This document shows, in pieces, positions 12,501-24,500 of a DNA stretch of 64,000 nucleotides. Every line of letters starts with the position of its first letter. Within the stretch, counting starts at the first letter, position 1. The position numbers and the translations under genes were made by a program. Source of the stretch: Spisula solida (lineage: Eukaryota; Mollusca; Bivalvia; Venerida; Mactridae); contig OX365948.1 of assembly GCA_947247005.1 (NCBI GenBank), positions 35,592,601 through 35,656,600 on the forward strand, in the 5' to 3' direction. The notes below the pieces were generated by a model that did not search any database, was not told the origin of the DNA, and saw only the letters and a list, made by a program, of their open reading frames with translations.

Positions 12501-15500
12501 ATTCTCAATCACTCCTGAAAGACAAACAATATATTCTCTATCACTCCTGAAAGACAAACAATATATTCTCTATCACTCCTGATAGACAAACAATATATTC
12601 TCTATCACTCCTGAAAGACAAACAATATATTCTCAATCACTCCTGAAAGACAAACAATATATTCTCTATCACTCCTGAAAGACAAACAATATATTCCAGG
12701 GCTCACGCTGTCAATCGACATTATCGCCATTTGCGATAATTTTATCAAAGTGGCGATTATTATTTCAATTTGGCGATGAAAAATGGCGATAATTTTATCA
12801 AACTGCAAAAAAAATATCTCCATAACTTCTTATTTTATCTATCAGCTACGTATCGAGTGTCACAGATTTTCAAGTTCACACTTCAAACTGGACCCATATA
12901 ATTTTCATTGTTAATTACCATTAGCCCCAGGAGGTCTAATTACTGATAAATTGTTTTGATAACATCTTTTAATCCCCATTTAATTGGTGTAATCAACTGT
13001 CAACAACGTTCGTGGGACAGGTCTAAAATACTGACGAACATGTCTAAAATACTGACGAATCCGGGACATGGGATGCAGACAAGATTAATTGCAATTTAGG
13101 GTTAATTATAGTTAATAATAGGTGATTTGATTTATAATCTATCGACTAATGACTGCTTTGACTAAAAAATGAACATACTATTAAATAAAACTTATTTTTA
13201 CGAGCTGTTTGAAAAACGTAAGTTGACTAGTATTCGGACATGCAAAATTCGGATATTCGTAATTTGTAAAATATAAGTGCTTATTTTTTAAAAAACTTTA
13301 AATACAATTATCCATTTTAAAAGGTTCATGAGGCTGCAGCTTGTTGCTTGAGCTATAAGTCTTGGTCAAAAGAAAGGTTTTATCATGACATATTTATCCT
13401 CTTTTCCTATGGTTTCAGCCACTTAAGAATAAAGATTCTAGGGTTTCTAAAAAATATTGTTGCAAGTTTGAAAAATGTTTAGAACATTATAATTGGTCTT
13501 TAAGCTACACAATGATTGTTTCAATGCTGCCCTTAACTCGCAGTCACATGCAATGTTCAGTGTAGAATTTAAAATCATTGAACTTGAGGGAGCATACCTC
13601 TGGACCCACCCTAGTACAGTGGTGCCTATTTGTATGAAGGCAATTCTTAATTAAGTTAAATGATGATCAATTTGTCTTTGACCTGTCACTAGACTGAGTC
13701 ATAATTAGTCAGGATTTCTAGATTGAAAACTGCCCAGAAGGCACCTGAAGCCCCTAAATTAAATAAGTGATCTACTGGATTAAAAATTGGATTTTTATAT
13801 CAAAGTGAAGGATTTTATTTGAACTTTTCTGTTATGAAAGCGAATCAACAATAAGATTAAGCATTTTTGTGTTAAATTACATAAAAGTTTGGAATATAAG
13901 GATTATTAACATTATACTCAACAAGAACATTGACGACTCAGTTGTCAGCTGCTTTCCTCAGGGCATTTGAAACTTTTTGTGTGTGACAAGTACAAAAAAT
14001 TGACTTACATTTTCACTGTGATCAATGAGAATTATGCAATAAAAACTATTCAATTGCCTTCTGGCTGAACATTTCACAGGTATCAAACAGATACCCCAAA
14101 ACTCATTCTTATTGTCTACATGGATTTAACTGTCAACCTATCAAAAGTGATAATGGATCAAACAATGAACACAACTGAGTTTGAAGGATTCTCCTTCGTG
14201 GAGCCAGCTACAAGCTGTCATTATGACATTTATATGAGTGAAACAAGTGACAACGTATCAATTCGATTTTATAAGAAAGACATTTGTGCAGAAATGCTAA
14301 AATTACTTCAAGAAAAATACTCCTTTATACCAAACAAAGAACAAACTGGTCTGAGAACGACCACAGAAATAAATTCTATGAAAGTCGTAATCACAGTGTA
14401 TGACACATTGACAGTGTTGATACAGGGGTCAGGCTGCAGGATTTGGACAGAGGAAATATTCAAACACCTTGCTAGACAAATGCCCTCTTGCTCAACACAA
14501 ACTGAAAATAACCCACAACCGCAAGCGTTCTCAGCATCTGAACTTTGTTCTGAAACAACTAGTGAAAAATTACAAATTACTGAAGCAACAGTGACATCAA
14601 CAGAAGCCACAAATTCATCTAGAAAAATCAGACAACCAGCAAGATATTTCATCACCCCAAAAGAACAGAAAAAATCAAAAGGTTTCAAACATTATCTAAA
14701 AAAGAGGCTGAATTTATCCTCAATCACCAACTCCACCCCTGGCAATTTTGGACACAGCTTTAATATGTCAGACATACATGATAAGCACTCTACACCAGTA
14801 TCAACTGCAGGAACCAGTTCACTTAATGAGGATGATTCAAGCAATTACAATCTAGAATCTTCATCACAAACATTTCCAAAGCAAATTGAAAAGTGTGTTT
14901 ATGAAAACAAACCAAAAAGTATAAAGAAAGCATCAGCAGTGTTTAACATATCAACTGAGTCGGTGGAAAATAAAGTAACACCATTAAAAACCACCAACGC
15001 TCAACCAGATGTATTGTCTTGTCAAGAGCAACGCACCAAAGATACTTCCTTCATGGACCAAGAGGAAGAAAGTAGAGATGAACAATTTGAAAATATACCT
15101 TCAGAGCAAAAAGGTGATAAGATGACCAAAACCCAATATATAGACAAATGCGTAGGCACAATGCAAGTTAAAGATGATTTGCAAACAAAACAAATTACAA
15201 TACTCCGTAATCTGACTGAAACCCTAAAGTCTGAAAACAAAGAACTTCAGACTGAAATTAATGATCTAAGTCTCAAAACTGACCATCAAGCAACACAACT
15301 CGGACAACAATTAGATATTTCTGAAAACTTAAAGAAAAAGTGCTCTGAGCAAAGAAAACACATCTCGTCTCTTGAAAACAAGTTGACTGAAAAGAATGGA
15401 ACCTGCATCATTCAAGAAGAAGAACTCTCTAAACTTAAACAGCAGCTTCAACAAGAAAAGAAAATGCACTTTGAAAATGCTGTTACCCTGTCACAGCAAA

Positions 15501-18500
15501 ACGAAAAATCAGCAGACATGAAATCAGACCTTGAGTCAGTAAAAGATGAAGTTGCAGCGTTACAATTGCAAGTATCTCAACTACATGAAACCAGGGAAAC
15601 AACAGCTTCAAAAACTGAAATCCAGATACTGAGGATACAACAACAGAAATACAATGAGGAGCTTAAATCAGTACAAAATCAACTAGAACAACTGAAAATG
15701 AATTCTTGTAAACCACAACTGCAAAGCACTGACCAGAATACTGGTAATAACAACACAGTAAAGGAAACCATCTCAAGTAACACTGGCTCTAAAACAAACC
15801 AGTACTCAAAATACGAAGAAAACAGAAAAACAAATGTTTTCATCTGTGGCGACTCTGTTACTAGGAAACTACGATTAGACAAGATGAGCACCAACAAAAC
15901 AGATGTGCAAATAAGATCGCATGGGGGTGCAGAGATTAGAGACATCAATATAAAAGTGCAAAATCATAGCAAGTATGTGTCTGGTTTTAATCAATCAGAG
16001 GCATACTTGATACATGCTGGAATTAACAATATCTCACATGGAGATTCATCCTCAGAGATCAGAGAACAGATTGATGAGCTCACGAAACATCTGAAGGAGA
16101 CAAACCCAGCAGCAAAACTCATAGTCTCTTCAATCCTTCCAATGAAATCTAACACACAGCATGCAACAACAATTGAGGAAGCAAACAAAGTATTGAACAG
16201 CTTCTGTACAGAATCTGGCTTTACTTTCATAGACCACACTGCGTCATTCCAGAAAAACGGATCCGTAAATAAAGATTTGTACACTAACGAGGTCCACTTG
16301 AGTGATTTAGGAATTGCTGTATTTGCAAGAAACCTCAAGTCTACTATCAGGGAGGTGTTCAACATACATGTCAACAACACATCTCCACACCAAACTCAGT
16401 TGCCAAGAAAATATACAGCTGGCCATAAATCTGAAAATTTTCGCATGGCCTCGACACCCCGGGGACCACCCGGCCATGTTCTTTGGAAACGCCACGGACA
16501 CAGACCATACGGACCCCAACCACCGCACCCAGCAATGATGTGGGGCCTTCCACCATCCTTAGCAATGATGTGTCCACCACCCCTACCACCTCGATACTAA
16601 CCCCAGGAATCAACGCAACAAACACTGAATTCTTCAATAAACGAGGCTTAAACATCTTTCATTTAAATATTCATTATCTATATCCAAAATTTGACCAGAT
16701 AAAAATCATACTACATAATCATGAAGAAATCGATATACTTTGTTTGTGTGAAACATTCTTAAATGATAATTTTGATGACAGTGAATTTCAACTGAATAAT
16801 TATAACATGTTTCGGAGAGATAGACAGACAAATGGAGGGGGTATAGTGGTTTATGTAAAATCTAAATATCACTGTGTGCAAAGAGAGGACCTAGCTAGTG
16901 ATGACATAGAAGCCATTTGGCTTGAAATTCGATGCTCAAAGCAAAAACCTATAGTCTTTGGATATATCTACAGACCCCCTTCATCAAAAAGTGACTGGAA
17001 CTATGAATTTGAAAAAAAGTTAGAAAAACTGTATACAGAAAACAAGGAAATCATTTTAACTGGTGATTTTAACTACAATTCATTATTATTGGACTCTAAT
17101 TCAGTGTGGAACAATACAATTAATTCCTTTAACTTATCTCAATTGGTTGACAAGCCCACCAGGGTAACCACCCAAACATCCACTATAATAGATCATGTCT
17201 ACACAAACATGCCATGCAACATAACAGAAATAAATATTCCTCACATTGCACTCAGTGATCACTACCCAGTCTGTTTTACACGCAAATTAACATCACAGAA
17301 GGATAATGGTCCATCACATAATTTGATTAACTACAGAAATGTAAAAAACTTCAATGAAACTGATTTCTTATGCTCTCTTGAGACACAACCATGGTCAATA
17401 CTTGACATCTTCGATGACACTGACGATGCACTTGATAGTTTTATCAAACTATATAGTAATGTACTAAATCTACATGCTCCACTTAAGCAAAAAAGAGTAA
17501 AACACAAAAATTTACCAGACTGGTTTAATCCTAATATAACAAATGCAATGAAACATAGAGACAAAGCCAAACAATCAAATAATACTGAAAATTTTAGATA
17601 TTGGAGAAATAAAACTCAATCTCTAATCAAAGAAGCAAAAAAATCCTTTTATTCCGAATCTATTAATAATAACCAACAAAACCCAAGACAAATTTGGAAG
17701 AATTTAAAAGATCTATCAGGAAAATCAAGTAAACATCAAAGTCACTTAATTGTCGATGAATCAGGAAAGCCTATTCAAGATGCTGATACAACCGCAGAGT
17801 ATTTCAATGACTTTTTTGCAAATATATTCAATAAAGCACCACATCACTGTGATACCATCTCACAAGATGATAAGACTATTTTAAGTGAATTCATCAAAGA
17901 TCGCATTTCACCAACAACTTCATTTCACATCCCATTAATTAAGGAGAGTTTCATTCTAAAACAACTTAAATCTATGGACTGTAACAAAGCCACAGGCTTA
18001 GATGGAATTGGTGTTAAATTTCTCAAATTATCAGCAGAAATCATAGCAAGACCACTAACTAATATATTCAATAAAAGTATCTCGTCTGCAAGGTTCCCGA
18101 ACCTCTTCAAAAAAGCAAAGGTTGTACCAATTTTCAAAAAAGGATCAAAATCAGATGCTAACAACTATCGTCCAATCTCAATTCTTCCAGTACTGTCTAA
18201 AATACTTGAAAAACATGTTAGTGATAATTTGAAAACCTACATTGAAACACATTCTTTGATACATAGCACACAATCAGGATTTCGATCAAAACACTCATGT
18301 GAAACAGCTCTTACCTCAATCATTGATTCGTGGATATCAGCTATAAATGACAACAAAATTGTTGGGACAGTGTTCCTTGATCTCACAAAAGCATTCGACT
18401 TACTCAATCATTCAATACTGTTAGATAAAATGAAAGAATATAAATTTGATGAGAAAACACTTGCCTGGTTCACATCGTACCTATCAGACAGAACTCAGCA

Positions 18501-21500
18501 AGTTTCCATTTCGGGAAAACTATCAGGATCACGAGCTATAGCATCTGGAGTTCCTCAGGGGTCTATTTTGGGCCCCATATTGTTTATACTCTACATAAAT
18601 GATCTACCACTACACCTCAAAAATACATCTACTGACATGTTTGCTGATGACACTACTGTCACTGCTTTTGAACAATCACTACCAGAAGTATATAACTCAC
18701 TGCAACAAAGTATAACTATTATCAATGACTGGTGTTCACGAAATTCAATGTTGCCTAACCCCCAAAAAACCAAAGCCATGATAATTTCACCTTCAAATAC
18801 AATCTATAACTTTCTTAAAACCAGCAGTGAGTTCACCCTAACAATGCAAAACCAAGTAATAGGATTTTCGGAGACAGAAAAATTGTTAGGAGTTCATGTT
18901 GATCATAAACTTAACTGGCAAACACAGGTTGAACATCTGCTTAAGAAATGCAATTCTTTACTCTATCTTCTTCTCAGAATAAAATCCTTTCTAAAGAAAC
19001 ACATGAGAATCCTCTTCTTCAATGCATACATCTTACCCCATATTGACTACTGCTGTACCATTTGGGGAAATTGTAATAATGAGTTTCTCAATACCCTGTA
19101 CAAATTTCAGAAAAGAGCTGCTCGTATTATACTAGACAAGGACATAGACACTCCATCACACGATCTCTTTCAAGAACTCAAGTGGATGACTATACATGAA
19201 AGAATCTATTTCAAAAAAGCCATTTTTGTTTACAAATCTATTAACAATCTCTTTCCTGAATACATGTCAAATTTATTCACATTCTCAAATAATCATTCAC
19301 TAAGATCCCACACTCAACAATCCCTTAAGGTCCCAAAACCAAGACTAGAATTTTTTAGGAAAACTCTTGCTTATTCAGGTCCCAAACTCTGGAACACTAT
19401 ACCACTACACATAAAACAATCAGAAAGCTTGGCAATCTTTAAGTCATCATACCTTAAATGGTGGTTCTCTAGTGGGAAAAACTTGTTAAACATGTAAAAT
19501 TCTTGCGTCACTTAATATGTATATAAATGTAATTTTATTCTTTGTTTTATAGTTCAATTTCACTGAACTGTACTATAAATTGTTGGTCTAGCTTTCTTTT
19601 GATATGTTTTAGTAGCTTAATTAACGCACTGCTGTTACATCTAATATGTTATATTTGTTCACATTTGTTGTAAATTGTATGTACATATATATTGAGGCTC
19701 ACAGGTAAGACTGGCTTTGCCAACTGTGTTGCCTCATTAAATAAAGTCTTTATTATTATTATTATTATTATTAAATTAAAAATTTTGCCAGTGGGGTATG
19801 TGCCAAACTTCCTAGCATAAGATGCCACACATATTCATTTTGATCCGCTATGGCCCTGACTATGATTCATAAAAAGCCTTATGTACCATGCATAAAGTTT
19901 GAGTCACCATGCATAGATTATAAGTTCGCGTCAATTTTGGCTATAATTTTTGTTGGGCAAAAATAAATGGCTATTATTTTAAAATGGCCAGTGTGAGCCC
20001 TGTATTCTCTATCACTCCTGAAAGACAAACAATATATTCTCAATCACTCCTGAAAGACAAACAATATATTCTCTATCACTCCTGAAAGACAAACAATATA
20101 TTCTCTATCACTCCTGAAAGACAAACAATATATTCTCTATCACTCCTGAAAGACAAACAATATATTCTCTATCACTCCTGAAAGACAAACAATATAAAGT
20201 AACAGTCATGTATGTACAGACAAACAGTGTGCCAAGCTTATCAAGCACGAAATGTTGTTCTACTTCATGAATTTAACATATTTGTCAGCCATCTGGCATA
20301 ATGACTTAAGTGATATGTCCCCAGAGCACAATTTGAAAATCTTGTTGGAGTACCACCAGACACAACTAAACACCAAATATCCATGCTCTGGACCTTGATG
20401 TTGATCTAAAGTTATTGGCTGAAAACAGTCTGATACATCACAAAGTTTTATCAAATGGAGATGCGACTCACGATCGACCTAACTAAGCTGTCATGCGTGC
20501 ACATTACACCTGGCATTACGACAAGCAAGGTGAAACAAAATCAATCAAAATAATTGTTATATCGACGTTTATTTAATCAGCCTATTGATACCGATACAAA
20601 TGAGTGATTGACACATACCTTCCCCGTTTACATAGATTAATATAGTGTCTTATACATTCAAATAACATGCATGGATACATGGGTCAGCCAACTTGGTCTG
20701 AACTCAAACGATACCCAATACCAATTGCAGCTAGATCTTTATGTACCATGTTTGAATATAATACAGCTGTCAGAACTTGTAACACTTAATAGAAAGTAAA
20801 AATAACAGCTACCGAGGCACAGACAACAGCTGTCCCGAATCAGCTCAAAATGTAGGTACTATTTTAAATTGATTTCAAATAAGTGTTAGCACAACATCGC
20901 CAGCAGAAATGTGCCTGGTTCAAAGCCCTCTTCTTATCCTGACTACCAATACTACCAATCTAATGGCCAGCTTGCTAAAATATCTGGTGAAAATATCATT
21001 GAGATGTGTTCAATGTACATACCTTGTATGGTGACGGGTGGAATGTAAGGGGTTTCCTCTGGGTTTGCTGGTTCACTAAATGCTGTACGAGCTATGAGAT
21101 GTGTTTAGTGTACATACCTTGTATGGTGACGGGTGGAATGTAAGGGGTTTCCTCTGGGTTTGCTGGTTCACTAAATGCTGTACGAGCTATCAGAATAATG
21201 GATTCATGTGTTGCAGGATTGTGGCGAGTCACTGATACGGTATGTTCATCCACTTGATCAATGTACACCTATCAATAAATATCAATATTATAATATATAC
21301 ATTGCCAAACTTGTGTTTAAGACCACCTGTGAATGACAAGCACTATTACAAAGCCTGTCATCAAACACCACTGGATTTATTTCCGTTTAGACCATTTTCA
21401 ATTTTCATTATTACAATGTTTAACCTGTTATTAAAGAGAAGTCACCTGTTCCCATGGTTGGTCTATACTGACAGGTGTGACTGTAAACTGTCATTCACCC

Positions 21501-24500
21501 CTCATACAGATACTTGGAGGAATATTGATTATCATATACATACAGTCAGACCAGGGTGAATGTTCACCTGTATTAACCAACCACCTGTCCTATGCAGCCA
21601 ATATGATTCTTCAACACCCACTGCCTTAAACAGCCATACTTTATGTATCCCTTACTGACTACTTAAACAGCCATACTTTATGTATCCTTTACTGTCTACT
21701 TAAACAGCCATACTTTATGTATCCCTTACTGACTACTTAAACAGCCATACTTTATGTATCCTTTACTGTCTACTTAAACAGCCATACTTTATGTATCCCT
21801 TACTGACTACTTAAACAGCCATACTTTATGTATCCCTTACTGACTACTTAAACAGCCATACTTTATGTATCCCTTACTGACTACTTAAACAGCCATACTT
21901 TATGTATCCTTTACTGTCTACTTAAACAGCCATACTTTATGTATCCTTTACTGTCTACTTAAACAGCCATACTTTATGTATCCCTTACTGACTACTTAAA
22001 CAGCCATATGAGCGATATGAGATTTAAAGTAATATACCTGTGAGAAATTAAAGTGTTCTTTAGAATTGTTATCAGTGATATGTCCACCACCTAACATCAC
22101 ATGTAGATTGTTTATCAGTGCTTTAGCCTTTGAGATTCCAAATGTATGATTAACATAAGGTCTGTCAGGGAAGTCCCAATCTGCCCAGGACGTGTACATT
22201 CTTTCCTCTTCTACAACGTGAATCTGAAAAGTAAATTCATTAAGTTTTGTGGATTTTGTTGTAAAATGATCCTCAAAATCAAAAATAGATATTTTCCAGT
22301 ATATTATGTAACATTTTGGTAGAACACTCAAACTGCTGCAAGGTGTGAATTTTTAAATGAACGTCTACTTCTTTAAAAACTTTCTAAATCATAATAGTCC
22401 GAGCATAAATTATGTCTTATCATGCCCACAAAGTAATACTTATGTGGCTACTTTTTATGGACAAACCAGTTGAAAATAGTTAAAACGAAAGTAGAATTTA
22501 GTTTTACATGGCTAAAATTTTGTTTTATGTGGCTGAAATTAGACACATAACTACCTTCATTCCGTAAAGTAGCCACATAAAACCGTTCTGTAAGAACGTC
22601 CGTAAGCAAAGGAGACAAAGAAATACTAATAATAGAGAAGAAAAGACTTACATGATGGGGTACCATTTGATCATAGCCTCTGTTACTGCCTGTTGCACAA
22701 GATGCCATTGATACTAAGGCAGCTGATGGCAGCATATCATAGGCAGACTTTTTCTGAAAATGAAACAATGAATGGAGGAATTAAGTTCATACGACATACA
22801 CTACGTCCATGGCATGACGCTGCCAGAATATACACTTGAACACAAATTTGTACAACTTAACAATCACTGACTAGTTACAGCATATGTAAGGAAGAAATAT
22901 TCTACACAACTTGCAGGTGACAACAAGATGGTGTACCAGGGGGCAAGTCATGTGATCTTAGTGAAACTTGGTTGACAGAAACCAATCAAGTTAATTGCTT
23001 ACATGAGTTTAAGTTATTGTTTGCGTATATATGCTTAAATATCAAAAACTATACTAGGGATGTTGGTAAAACACATATATGCCCCAATGGCAGCCCAACA
23101 GTCAGAAATGACGACATTAGGGGTGTCAACTACAGCTAAACAAGTGCACGCATACAGCTTCAAGCTTTAGACATACTACAGTCTAACTTGTACTAGCGAC
23201 CACGCGTATTAAGCGACCTTTGTCTTAAACGACCGGTTTAAAATCCTCCCGATCGTTTTTGTTCTATTGTTCTATTGTATTAAGCGACTTTTGTCTAACG
23301 CGACCAGCGACCGCCGTTTTAGCGACCAAACATGTCACACGTGTTGTTTTAAGCGACCGATAAAATTGGTGACAGTTTGTTAATTCCTTTACTAATTGCC
23401 CTAATCATCGTCTAATTGTCGGCGGTCGAACAAAAGGCGTGAAAACTTGTTAAACAATATCTACTCTAGGTGGGGGTCTTAAGGTGGAACCACACTATAA
23501 AAAAAGTTCCTAACCCATATACAAGTTTGGTATCATAGTAAACTTTGATTTATTCCCAATTCAAGGTCGCATCTTGTATCTCCGTGCGCGTTCCCATGAC
23601 GTAACTATGACGTCGTGAAGTTACCATGGAAAACGCGTTTTGACGTCGTTCCTTGGAAGGCACAGGAGACAAGAAATAGCACACACAGGGCTTCATAATT
23701 ACACGACAGGTAATTTGTTGGTATCATTCGACGCATTAGGTAATTGCGAATCTAGTCATTTTAATATATTAACACTTAATCTAATAACGTGCTAACAAAG
23801 TGGGAAAAACGTCGTGCCTGGCATTTTGGTGTTTTAAAAAAAATCTGACGTTTCGACTAATTGCAAAAATTCCGCCCGTCAAAAAATGTTTAAATTTTAT
23901 TATGTTTAATTTCTGCATACCTGTAACAACATATCAAAATTAAAAAAAAAATGACCTCGTGAAACTCGATCAATGCGTTTTTGAAGTTCGCTGGTATGTT
24001 CCTTAGGAATGACGTCATTATTATATTGCCTACGTTACTAGGAATGATAAGTTAATGCTCGGACAATCAGTGTTGATGAAAAACTAATTAACAGAAACAA
24101 AAACGGGTAGCAACAAATTGCCACCATCCCTTGGTTCGTATATAGCATATGAACGTGCTGCGACGAAGGGTACACATAATACTGACATTTTAAAACGTAC
24201 ATGTAACGTGGGCTGGTCCTAGTCGACATCCAAATACTATGACGTTTCGTCATTTTTACATCTAAAATGTATCTTCTGAACAAACATATGCATTCTGCCA
24301 CTTGCCATTGCAAATATTGTTGAACGAGAAACTAAGTTTTTTATCTAATAATATAACTACAAATAAATATTGAATTGTATGTTACTAGGTTTCGTGTTCG
24401 AGCCATATCAACGTAGCGCCCGATTGCAGCTATTACGATATTCAGGGGATGATATCGTATGATCTCCGTGAGGTTATCGCAGACACGCCGTGCAGAACTA

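Larger units (their letters stand above)
14120..19773 (+). mobile_element. Apparently intact CR1-group LINE (coding part to 3' tail)
   Basis: Both ORFs are open, and the known catalytic motifs of endonuclease and reverse transcriptase are kept. The 3' UTR ends in 'gttgcctcattaaataaag' followed by a (TTA)n run (about 19,751-19,773), with AATAAA just before it. A short microsatellite tail in place of poly(A) is typical of CR1-type LINEs. The 5' end is not defined. The element may still be mobile. Confidence 0.85.
12697..20002. mobile_element. 7.3-kb insertion with inverted ends, hosting a LINE
   Basis: It starts CAGGGCTCACGCTG and ends with the inverse CAGTGTGAGCCCTG. It is flanked by TATTC on both sides (12692-12696 and 20003-20007). 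Removing the insert and one TATTC restores the 32-bp periodicity exactly. CAGGG-type ends resemble hAT elements, but those make 8-bp duplications, so the superfamily is unassigned. Subterminal 'tggcgat' motifs are present at the left end. The interior is dominated by a plus-strand LINE. Confidence 0.75.

Noticed and set aside
12467..12696. CRISPR-like appearance of the regular repeats
   Set aside because: There are no spacers: the units are directly adjacent, and they are copies of a splice acceptor in an animal gene.
14308..16380. Several minus-strand ORFs of 72-129 codons
   Set aside because: Antisense shadows of LINE ORF1.
12697..20002. Assignment of the 7.3-kb insertion to hAT
   Set aside because: The ends resemble hAT, but the duplication is 5 bp (TATTC), checked against the 32-bp period. 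An 8-bp duplication is not possible with these boundaries.
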